Under the pieces are notes generated by a model that searched no databases, was not told the DNA's origin, and was given only the letters and a program-made list of their open reading frames with translations. A DNA stretch of 64,000 nt from VRUE01 sp963707965 (GTDB lineage: Bacteria; Actinomycetota; Thermoleophilia; Solirubrobacterales; 70-9): contig CAVPRR010000007.1 of assembly GCA_963707965.1 (NCBI GenBank), positions 1,009,463 to 1,073,462 of the forward strand, read 5' to 3'. The translations under genes were made by a program, and so were the position numbers. This document shows positions 1 through 7,234 of this stretch, piece by piece. The first letter of the stretch is position 1; each line of letters starts with the position of its first letter.

Positions 1-2
1 GT

Positions 3-77
3 CGGAAAATCGAGCCGCCAGGGGAGCCGGTGTACATACGCACCGACCCCGGAGTCGGCTACCGCTTTACCCAGTAG
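3..77 (+). CDS. kdpE: KdpE-type response regulator, C-terminal end (partial)
   Basis: The first 24 codons read as the tail of an OmpR/PhoB-family winged-helix domain, ending in the wing motif VYIRTDPGVGYRFTQ and a TAG stop. The final strand-turn sequence R(T/E)xxGxGYRF is diagnostic for this family. The gene lies about 75 bp upstream of a kdp operon on the same strand, so it is most likely KdpE, which activates kdp transcription under potassium limitation. Everything upstream, including the receiver domain, lies outside the window. Confidence 0.8.
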   Translation, partial: RKIEPPGEPVYIRTDPGVGYRFTQ

Positions 78-92
78 AGGGTAATTCGGCTC

Positions 93-99
93 TTCATAC
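93..99 (+). promoter_or_regulatory. TTCATAC element upstream of the kdp operon
   Basis: TTCATAC lies about 54 bp before the first small kdp gene. The same heptamer lies 65-81 bp upstream of three other starts in the window (30826, 31740, 37526), and further upstream of one more start at 18581. It may be a promoter element or a regulator site. No convincing -35 box can be paired with it, so the role is a guess. Confidence 0.25.
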
Positions 100-152
100 C
101 ATCTTGATGCCGATAGCCGAAAAACTCATGCGGCCTTGATGCGGCTTCGTTC

Positions 153-290
153 ATGATCTCCGCGGTGCTCGTTCCCGCAGACATCTTCCCCGGCGGCGGC
201 AGCCCGATCGCGGACGTCTTCGCGATCGCCCTCTCCGTGGGCCTCTTCGCTCTCATCTACTGGGCGATCGACCTGATCGACCGGATATGA
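153..290 (+). CDS. Small single-pass membrane protein at head of kdp operon
   Basis: A 45-residue peptide begins MISAVLVPADIFPGGG and contains one hydrophobic segment (about residues 19-40, IADVFAIALSVGLFALIYWAI). Its TGA overlaps the ATG of kdpF in an ATGA junction, which argues for translational coupling and a real gene. Small proteins of this kind often precede kdpF in actinobacteria and may be accessory to the Kdp complex. It has no catalytic motif and I do not assign a function. Confidence 0.55.
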   Translation: MISAVLVPADIFPGGGSPIADVFAIALSVGLFALIYWAIDLIDRI

Positions 291-400
291 GCGCTGTCGT
301 ACTGGCCACCCTGAGCGGCGCCGATGTCTTCGGGCTGGTCGCGTCCGCGCTCGTGTTCGCCTATCTGCTCTACGCCCTCCTGCGCGGAGAGAAGCTCTAA
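287..400 (+). CDS. kdpF: KdpF, small stabilising subunit of the K+-ATPase
   Basis: This 37-residue protein (MSAVVLATLSGADVFGLVAS...) has one transmembrane helix followed by the typical short basic end ALLRGEKL. KdpF is the lipid-like stabiliser of the KdpFABC complex in the inner membrane. Position, size and overlaps fit: it starts in an ATGA overlap with the preceding small gene, and its TAA shares one base with the kdpA ATG (TAATG). Confidence 0.85.
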   Translation: MSAVVLATLSGADVFGLVASALVFAYLLYALLRGEKL

Positions 401-2154
401 TGGCGCAGGGTTGGCTCCAGGTCGCGATCTTCGTCGGTGTGGTGATCGCCCTCACCCCGCTGCTCGGCAAATACATGGCCCGGGTCTTCAGCGGCGAACG
501 TGTCTTCCTCAGCCCCGTCCTCGGCCCGGTGGAGAGATTCACCTACCGGGTGCTGCGAGTCGATCCCTCCGAGGAACATGATTGGAAGGCGTACGCCAAG
601 AGCCTCGTCCTCTTCTCAGTCTTCTCCTGGATCGCGCTCTATCTGATCCTGCGCACCCAGGGCATCCATCCGTTCAACCCCGAAGGCTTCCACTCGGGGC
701 CCTGGGACGTCAGCTTCAACACCACCTCCTCCTTCGTCTCCAACACGAACTGGCAGTACTACGGCGGCGAAACGACGCTGACCTACTTCGCCCAGATGGC
801 GGGGCTGACGGTCGAGAACTTCGTCACCCCCGCCGTCGGCATCTGCGTCCTGCTCGCCTTCATCCGCGGCATCATCGGGCGCACCGGGCCCGGCCTCGGC
901 AACTTCTGGACGGACCTCACCCGCAGCCTCTTCTACGTGCTGCTGCCGCTCTCGGTGATCGTCGGCCTGGTCCTCGTCTCCCAGGGCGTCGTGCAGACGC
1001 TCTCGGGCGCCAGCATCGCAAAGACGGTCGAGGGGGCCGAACAGGCTCTGGCGATGGGCCCGGCCGCCTCGCAGATCGCGATCAAGCAGCTCGGCACCAA
1101 CGGCGGCGGCTTCTTCAACGTCAACTCGGCGATGCCGTTCGAGAATGCGAACGCGCTGACGAACTTCGTCGAGCTGCTCTCGATCATCCTCATCCCGGCG
1201 GCGCTCACCTACACCTACGGGAAGATGGTCGGACGCCAGCGCGAGGGCTGGTCGATCTTCGCCGCGATGCTGGCGATCTACCTCGCCTTCGTCATGGTGA
1301 TCATCCCCGCCGAGCAGCACGGCACCCCCGCCGAGCACGCCGCCGGCACGCCGACCACGGCGATCGCCGGCTCCACCGGCGGCAACATGGAAGGCAAGGA
1401 GCAGCGCAACGGGATCGCCTCCTCGGCGCTCTGGGCGACGACCACGACGGTCACCTCGAACGGCTCGGTCAATTCGGCCCACGACTCCTACACCGGGCTC
1501 GGCGGCGCGGTGCCGATGTCGGGCCTGGGCACCAGCGAGGTCGTCTTCGGCGGTGTCGGCACCGGCCTGTACTCGATGCTGCTCTACGTCCTGCTGGCGG
1601 TCTTCATCGGCGGCCTGATGGTCGGCCGCACGCCGGAGTACCTGGGGAAGAAGATCCAGGCGCGCGAGATCAAGCTGGTCTCCCTCGGCATCCTCGTCAC
1701 CCCGCTCGCCGTGCTGGCGACGACGGGGCTCGCGGTCGCCACCCGAGCCGGCATGAGGTCGATCTACCAGGCCGGGCCGCAGGGCTTCTCGGAGACCCTC
1801 TACGCCTACCTCTCGCAGGCCAACAACAACGGCTCGGCCTTCGCCGGCTACACCGGCTTCCTGCAGCCCAACGCCCCCGGCAACGTCGAAGCGTACGGAA
1901 TCTCCTTCGCCGATCTGCTCGGCGGCGCGACGATGACCCTGGCCCGCTTCCTGCCGATCGTCCTCGTGCTCGCCGTCGCGGGCTCGCTCGCCGGCAAGAA
2001 GGTCTCCCCGGCCGGCCCGGGGACGATGCGCACCGACACCCCGACCTTCGTGATCCTGCTGATCGGGGTCGTGATCCTGGTCGGCGCCCTCACCTTCTTC
2101 CCTGCCCTCCTGCTCGGCCCGATCGTGCAGAGCCTGACCACGAGGCTGTTCTGA
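400..2154 (+). CDS. kdpA: KdpA, potassium-binding and translocating subunit
   Basis: The 584-residue polytopic membrane protein forms the K+ channel-like subunit of the Kdp ATPase. All four selectivity-filter regions of this superfamily of K+ transporters are visible: SNTNWQYYGGE (about residue 112), QLGTNGGGFFN (about 231), TTTTVTSNGSVNS (about 347) and QANNNGSAFAGY (about 476). Length matches the family, usually 550-600 residues. It is tightly coupled to kdpF upstream, and kdpC starts one base after its stop region, so it belongs to one operon under KdpE control. Confidence 0.97.
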   Translation: MAQGWLQVAIFVGVVIALTPLLGKYMARVFSGERVFLSPVLGPVERFTYRVLRVDPSEEHDWKAYAKSLVLFSVFSWIALYLILRTQGIHPFNPEGFHSGPWDVSFNTTSSFVSNTNWQYYGGETTLTYFAQMAGLTVENFVTPAVGICVLLAFIRGIIGRTGPGLGNFWTDLTRSLFYVLLPLSVIVGLVLVSQGVVQTLSGASIAKTVEGAEQALAMGPAASQIAIKQLGTNGGGFFNVNSAMPFENANALTNFVELLSIILIPAALTYTYGKMVGRQREGWSIFAAMLAIYLAFVMVIIPAEQHGTPAEHAAGTPTTAIAGSTGGNMEGKEQRNGIASSALWATTTTVTSNGSVNSAHDSYTGLGGAVPMSGLGTSEVVFGGVGTGLYSMLLYVLLAVFIGGLMVGRTPEYLGKKIQAREIKLVSLGILVTPLAVLATTGLAVATRAGMRSIYQAGPQGFSETLYAYLSQANNNGSAFAGYTGFLQPNAPGNVEAYGISFADLLGGATMTLARFLPIVLVLAVAGSLAGKKVSPAGPGTMRTDTPTFVILLIGVVILVGALTFFPALLLGPIVQSLTTRLF

Positions 2155-2155
2155 G

Positions 2156-2809
2156 ATGCGCCGCGCGGCCCTCACCTCGATTCTCGCCGTGATCGCCTTC
2201 ACGCTGATCTTTGGCCTCGCCTACCCGCTGGCGATGACCGGCATCTCCCAGGTCGTCTTCCCCGGCAAGGCTGATGGATCGAAGGTGACGGTGAACGGGC
2301 AGTTCGTCGGCTCGAGCCTGATCGGCCAGTCGTTCTCCCGGCCGGTGATCGGCAAGAACGGCAAGCCAGTGCTCGACGAAGAAGGCGAAGAAGTGCTCGC
2401 GCCCGACAAGCGCTACTTCCAGCCGCGTCCCTCGCAGACCGGTTACTCGGCGAACGTCACCTACTTCTCCAACTCCGGGCCGAACAGCGTCGAAGAGCGC
2501 GAAGCGGTGCGCGAAGCGCTCGCCGCTTACGTCAAGCTGGAGAAGCCCTACGACAAATCACTGACCAAGCAAGACGTGCCAGTCGACGCAGTCACGATGT
2601 CGGGCTCCGGGGTCGACCCGGAAATCTCCGAAGCCAATGCGCTGATCCAGGCGCACCGGATCGCCGCCGTCCGCAAGCTGCCGCTCTCCAAGGTCGAAGA
2701 ACTGATCTCTGACCACACCAGCAGCCGCTTCCTCGGCGTCTTCGGCGAGCCCGGCGTCAACGTTCTTCAACTCAACCTCGCACTCGACGAAGAGGCCCCG
2801 ACCAAATGA
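2156..2809 (+). CDS. kdpC: KdpC, periplasm-facing chaperone subunit of Kdp
   Basis: The 217-residue protein has one N-terminal membrane anchor (LTSILAVIAFTLIFGLAYPLAMTG) and the KdpC core motifs GSSLIGQSF, YFQPRPSQTGY and SGSGVDPEISEANA, and then the conserved QAHRIAAVRKL. KdpC helps load ATP and stabilises the KdpB-KdpA assembly. Unusually it precedes kdpB rather than following it; its stop overlaps the kdpB ATG by 4 bp. A short charged insert (GKNGKPVLDEEGEEVLAPDKR) separates the first two motifs. Nearly all glutamates are encoded by GAA, unlike the GAG-rich kdpB. Confidence 0.95.
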   Translation: MRRAALTSILAVIAFTLIFGLAYPLAMTGISQVVFPGKADGSKVTVNGQFVGSSLIGQSFSRPVIGKNGKPVLDEEGEEVLAPDKRYFQPRPSQTGYSANVTYFSNSGPNSVEEREAVREALAAYVKLEKPYDKSLTKQDVPVDAVTMSGSGVDPEISEANALIQAHRIAAVRKLPLSKVEELISDHTSSRFLGVFGEPGVNVLQLNLALDEEAPTK

Positions 2810-4869
2810 CCACCGAAACCCAGCCCCGCTCCCTGTTTGACCCCGAGATCCTTCGCCCGGCACTGCTCGAGTCGCTGCGCAAGCTCGACCCGCGGGTGCA
2901 GGCGCGCAACCCGGTGATGTTCGTGGTCGAGATCGGCGCCGCGATCACCACCGTCGCCTGGCTGATCATGGTCTTCGGCGGCAAGCCGCTCGGCGGCGGC
3001 CACGAGCCCTCCTGGTTCACCTTCACGGTTTCGCTGTGGCTTTGGCTCACGGTCGTCTTCGCCAACCTCGCCGAGGCGCTGGCGGAGGGCCGCGGCCGGG
3101 CCCAGGCGGCGAGCCTGCGCGCGATGCGCACCGACACGATTGCCCGTCTGCGCGACGGGGGCGAGAAGCCGGCCTCCGAGCTGGTGCGCGGCGACATCGT
3201 CGTTGTCGTGGCCGGCGAGACGATCCCCGGCGACGGCACCGTGATCGAGGGCATCGCCTCGGTCGATGAGTCGGCGATAACCGGCGAGTCCGCGCCGGTC
3301 ATCCGCGAGGCCGGTGGCGATCGCAGCGCTGTCACCGGCGGCACCAAGGTGCTCTCCGACCGGGTCGTCGTCGAAATCACCCAGGAACCGGGAAAGTCGT
3401 TCCTCGACCGCATGATCGCCCTGGTCGAGGGCGCCGAGCGGCGCAAGACGCCGAACGAGATCGCCCTCGGCATCTTGCTCGCGGCGCTCACCCTGGTCTT
3501 CGTCCTGGTGATTGTCTCCCTGCGCCCATTCGGCCTCTTTGCCGGCACCGAACTCTCCGAGACCACCCTGATCGCCCTGCTCGTGGCGCTGATCCCGACG
3601 ACGATCGGGGCGCTGCTCTCGGCGATCGGGATCGCCGGCATGGACCGCCTCGTGCGCCGCAACGTGCTCGCCCTCTCTGGCCGCGCGGTCGAGGCCTCGG
3701 GCGACTGCGACGTCCTCCTCCTCGACAAGACCGGCACGATCACCCTCGGCAACCGCGAGGCGGTCGAATTCATGCCGATGCCGGGCGTCACCGTTGAGGA
3801 GCTGGCGGAGGCGGCGCAGATGTCATCGCTCGCCGACGAGACCCCCGAGGGGCGCTCGATCGTCGTCCTCGCCAAGACCTACGGCATTCGCGAGCACGAC
3901 TTCGCCGGCCATGAGCCGACCTTCACTCCCTTCAGCGCCGAAACGCGGATGAGCGGCGTCGATTTCAACGGCACCCGCCTGCGCAAGGGCGCAGGCGACG
4001 CGATCGAAGCTTGGGTCGCGGAGGTCGGTGGCCGCGCCCCGGCCGAGCTGGCGGCGCAGCTGGACCGGATCGGGCGCGAGGGCGGCACCCCACTGGCCGT
4101 CGCCCGCAACGAGTTCGTGCTGGGAGTCGTCTACCTCAAGGACGTGGTCAAGGAAGGGATGAACGTCCGCTTCGACCAGCTCCGTGCGATGGGCATCCGC
4201 ACGATCATGGTCACCGGCGACAACAAGCTGACCGCGGCGAAGATCGCCGAGGAGGCCGGCGTCGACGACTTCCTCGCCGAAGCGACTCCGGAGCGAAAGC
4301 TGGAATTGATCCGCGAGCAGCAGGCTGACGGCCGCCTGATCGCGATGACCGGCGACGGCACCAACGACGCACCTGCCCTGGCCCAGGCCGATGTCGGCGT
4401 GGCGATGAACACCGGCACCCAGGCGGCGCGCGAGGCGGGGAACATGGTCGACCTTGACTCCAACCCCACGAAGCTGATCGAGATCGTCGAGGTCGGCAAG
4501 CAGCTGCTGATCACCCGCGGGGCCCTGACCACGTTCTCGATCGCCAACGACGTCGCCAAGTACTTTGCGATCCTGCCGGCGATGTTCGCGGCCACCTACG
4601 CCCTCGCCGGGCACAGCGGGCCACTCGACGCTCTCAACGTCATGTCGCTGGGCACGCCCGAATCGGCGATCCTCTCGGCTGTCATCTTCAATGCGCTGAT
4701 CATCCCGCTGCTGATCCCGCTCTCCCTGCGGGGAGTGCGCTACCGGCCGATCGGCGCCACCGGCCTGCTACGCCGCAACATGCTGATCTACGGTCTCGGC
4801 GGCTTGATCGCCCCCTTCATCGGGATCAAGCTGATCGACCTGATCGTCCACAACCTGTTGGGTGCCTGA
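2806..4869 (+). CDS. kdpB: KdpB, P-type ATPase catalytic subunit
   Basis: The 687-residue P1A-type ATPase energises K+ uptake. The actuator TGES motif lies near residue 159, the phosphorylation motif DKTGTITLGN near 306, and the hinge TGDGTNDAPAL near 514. The Kdp-specific stretch NTGTQAAREAGNMVDLDS follows. The TGES serine, which is phosphorylated for inhibition in E. coli, is present. The gene starts inside the kdpC stop (ATGA), so gene order is F-A-C-B instead of the usual F-A-B-C. Confidence 0.97.
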   Translation: MTTETQPRSLFDPEILRPALLESLRKLDPRVQARNPVMFVVEIGAAITTVAWLIMVFGGKPLGGGHEPSWFTFTVSLWLWLTVVFANLAEALAEGRGRAQAASLRAMRTDTIARLRDGGEKPASELVRGDIVVVVAGETIPGDGTVIEGIASVDESAITGESAPVIREAGGDRSAVTGGTKVLSDRVVVEITQEPGKSFLDRMIALVEGAERRKTPNEIALGILLAALTLVFVLVIVSLRPFGLFAGTELSETTLIALLVALIPTTIGALLSAIGIAGMDRLVRRNVLALSGRAVEASGDCDVLLLDKTGTITLGNREAVEFMPMPGVTVEELAEAAQMSSLADETPEGRSIVVLAKTYGIREHDFAGHEPTFTPFSAETRMSGVDFNGTRLRKGAGDAIEAWVAEVGGRAPAELAAQLDRIGREGGTPLAVARNEFVLGVVYLKDVVKEGMNVRFDQLRAMGIRTIMVTGDNKLTAAKIAEEAGVDDFLAEATPERKLELIREQQADGRLIAMTGDGTNDAPALAQADVGVAMNTGTQAAREAGNMVDLDSNPTKLIEIVEVGKQLLITRGALTTFSIANDVAKYFAILPAMFAATYALAGHSGPLDALNVMSLGTPESAILSAVIFNALIIPLLIPLSLRGVRYRPIGATGLLRRNMLIYGLGGLIAPFIGIKLIDLIVHNLLGA

Positions 4870-4878
4870 GAGGACGGC

Positions 4879-5436
4879 ATGGCGGGCGGCATAGCATTCA
4901 GGGGCTCGCGTCAGCCGGTTCCCTTGAAGCTGCCCACCCACTTACAGGAGGCTGGCCCCACTAGCAGTGGTCAGCTCACGCTTCGCCTCCGAGTGCTGTT
5001 GAAGCGGACCCAGCTCGACCTGCGACTCGCAGAAGGCGCCGATCCAGCCGGGACTGCGACCCTCATGCTCAGGGCTCGGCAGCTTCAGGGCACAAGGCAA
5101 AGGCGTGCTCTGGCCAATGGCCTCGAAAGGGCCATCGCCCAAGCGAAGCGGTACTCCGGCAGCAACGTCGACTCACCGATCAGCCGAGAAGAGGTAGCGC
5201 GGGCGCATCCGCTGCTTTTGAGACTTGCTGAACGCTTGAGGAGTTCTGACGCGGTGAGCCCTCGCGGCATGGTGATCCTCAGGCGCCTGCTGACGGACAC
5301 GACGAGCCCGATCTTCTCGCCGGGCTGGAGCCGGGCAAGGGCTGCGCCGGGCGAGCTGGAGCGACAGGCTCGTGTCGCCCTCTCCGCACTTGACGAGCGA
5401 CCCAGCGATCTCGGGATAGATCGCTCGCGGCGGTAG
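4879..5436 (+). CDS. Uncharacterised Arg/Leu-rich protein in kdp operon
   Basis: A 185-residue soluble protein is preceded by a plausible ribosome site (GAGAGGACGGC before ATG). The middle resembles a helical pattern, LRVLLKRTQLDLRLAEGADP...LMLRARQLQGTRQRRALANGLERAIAQA, that I associate with conserved hypothetical proteins of soil actinobacteria. It has no membrane segment and no catalytic motif. Ten bases separate it from kdpB and seven from the KdpD-like gene, so it is co-transcribed with potassium genes. Function is unknown. Confidence 0.7.
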   Translation: MAGGIAFRGSRQPVPLKLPTHLQEAGPTSSGQLTLRLRVLLKRTQLDLRLAEGADPAGTATLMLRARQLQGTRQRRALANGLERAIAQAKRYSGSNVDSPISREEVARAHPLLLRLAERLRSSDAVSPRGMVILRRLLTDTTSPIFSPGWSRARAAPGELERQARVALSALDERPSDLGIDRSRR

Positions 5437-5443
5437 CTTCGGC

Positions 5444-6622
5444 ATGGAGTCCGCGGAGGCCGAGAAAGGGAGCGGCGGCGAAGCTGGAGCAGATGCTCGG
5501 CGCCGTGGCCATTACAAGATCTTCCTCGGCATGGCGGCCGGAGTGGGGAAGACCTACCGGATGCTGCAGGAGGGCCGCTCCGAAGCCGCCGCCGGCCGCG
5601 AGGTGGTGATCGGCTACCTGGAGCCCCACAAGCGCCAGGAGACGATCGATCAGGCGCAGGGGCTGGAGGTGGTGCCCCGTCGCAGCGTCCCTTACCGCGA
5701 CGTCGTCGTCGAGGAGATGGATCTGCCTGCCCTGCTCGCGCGCCGCCCGGAACTGGCGCTGATCGACGAGCTCGCCCACACCAACCCTCCCGGCCTCGAG
5801 CGCGGCAAGCGCTACGAGGACATCGCCGACGTGCTCGCGGTGGGCATCGACGTCTTTTCCACGGTCAACGTCCAGCACCTCGAGTCGCTCAACGACCGTG
5901 TCGCCGAGCTGACTGGGGTCACGGTGCGCGAGACGGTTCCCGATTCGGTTCTCGGCACCGCCGACGAGGTGGTGCTGATCGACCTCACGCCCGAGGCGCT
6001 GATCTCGCGTCTGCGCGCCGGCAAGGTCTATCCCGGCGAGAACATCGAGGCGGCGCTCAACAACTTCTTCCGGATCGAGAACCTGGCGGCGCTGCGCGAG
6101 GTCAGCCTGCGCCAGGTCGCCGAGGACGTCGAGGCCAAACGGCTGACCCTGCACCGGGTGGAGCCCGTCGGCACGCGCGAAGAGCGGGTCGTCGAAGAGG
6201 TCCCCAAGGCGGTTGGCGAGCGGCTGCTCGCCCTGATCCGCCCCCAGCCCAGCTCGCAGCGCCTCGTGCGCCGCGCCTGGCGCTCGGCGCAGCGGCTCGG
6301 CACCGGCCTCGACCTGCTCTGGGTGAAGCCACCGGGCCGGCCGATCGAGGGAGATGAGGAGCGCCAGGTGACCGCACTGCGCCAGCTCGCCTCGGTGCTC
6401 GGCGCGACGCTGCTGATCGAGGAGCACGACGACGTGGTGGCCGCGGCGGCGCGGGTGGTGCGCGAGCGCGGCTCCACCTACATCATGGTCGGTGAGTCCA
6501 TGCCGCCGCGTGGACTGGCGCGGTTGCGGGTGCCGCTGCCCCAGAAGCTGATGCGGGCGACGCCGCCCGGGGTCGACGTGCGGATCGTCGCCCACCGGGG
6601 GCAGAAGGAGGACGGGTCGTGA
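5444..6622 (+). CDS. kdpD: KdpD-like sensor with KdpD and Usp domains, no kinase
   Basis: This 392-residue soluble protein corresponds to the N-terminal half of KdpD. It has the KdpD domain with Walker-A-like GMAAGVGKTYRML at about residues 29-41 and LALIDELAHTNPPG near 105. A universal-stress-protein domain follows at about residues 240-385, ending TYIMVGES. The four-helix membrane part and histidine kinase of full KdpD are absent. In other bacteria the Usp part binds c-di-AMP; whether this one does cannot be seen. It probably modulates Kdp or a separate kinase encoded upstream of kdpE. Its stop overlaps the next GTG by 4 bp. Confidence 0.85.
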   Translation: MESAEAEKGSGGEAGADARRRGHYKIFLGMAAGVGKTYRMLQEGRSEAAAGREVVIGYLEPHKRQETIDQAQGLEVVPRRSVPYRDVVVEEMDLPALLARRPELALIDELAHTNPPGLERGKRYEDIADVLAVGIDVFSTVNVQHLESLNDRVAELTGVTVRETVPDSVLGTADEVVLIDLTPEALISRLRAGKVYPGENIEAALNNFFRIENLAALREVSLRQVAEDVEAKRLTLHRVEPVGTREERVVEEVPKAVGERLLALIRPQPSSQRLVRRAWRSAQRLGTGLDLLWVKPPGRPIEGDEERQVTALRQLASVLGATLLIEEHDDVVAAAARVVRERGSTYIMVGESMPPRGLARLRVPLPQKLMRATPPGVDVRIVAHRGQKEDGS

Positions 6623-7234
6623 TCGAGCATTTCCTCGTCGGCCTCGCCCTGCTTCTCGGCCTTGGCGGCGGCTACCTGCTGGCGCGATCTCGCTGGCGCG
6701 GCAAGCGCTCGGAGCGACCGGACGACATACGCCAGATCCTGCTGCCCTTCACCGGCACCGAGATCTCACGGCGGGCGGTTGACGCAGCCCTGCGCCTGGC
6801 CCGGGCAGAGGACGCGCTGCTGATGCCGGCGTATCTGGCAACGGTTCCCAAGCAGCTGCCGCTGGACTGCGCGATTCCCGCCGAGGCGGCGAAGGCGATG
6901 CCGATGCTGGAGGCGATCGAGCAGCGTGCAGCAGCCCAGGGCGTGCCGGTCGACGCCCGAATCGAGCGGGGCCGCTCCTATCGCCACGCGCTGCAGGCGT
7001 CTGCTGGAGCGTGAGGAGTTCGACCGGGTCGTGGTGTCGGCAACCGCGACCGGACAGCCCGGTCTTTCGGGGGACGACCTCGTCTGGCTGTTGGAGAAGG
7101 CTCCGGCAGAGGTGCTGATCCTGCGTCCCGGCCCCGAAGACCGGCGGGTCGTCAGCGCCAACGGCCCAACCCCTCGGCCTGTTCATGTCGGCGGAGCAGG
7201 AACCGGCGAAGCTCGTCAGCGCCCCAAACGATGA
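6619..7234 (+). pseudogene. Membrane-anchored Usp-like protein, frameshifted
   Basis: Translation starts in a GTGA overlap with the KdpD-like gene and gives a membrane segment (HFLVGLALLLGLGGGYLLA) plus the start of a universal-stress fold (RQILLPFTGTEISRRAVDAAL). It then stops at 7014. The family continues in the +1 frame (RLLEREEFDRVVVSATATG...VLILRP) and would end at 7234. Deleting one G near 6997 joins both parts. The repaired tail overlaps the 3' end of the convergent P-type ATPase by 83 bp. It is either a true frameshift or a sequencing indel. Confidence 0.65.

Noticed and set aside
582..2202. Long open frames on both strands over kdpA (536 and 528 codons)
   Set aside because: They are low-complexity Arg/Gly/Pro-rich shadows caused by high GC. 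kdpA itself has all family motifs.
2772..3875. 367-codon frame antisense to kdpB
   Set aside because: Ser/Arg/Thr-rich shadow with no domain; kdpB is unambiguous on the other strand.
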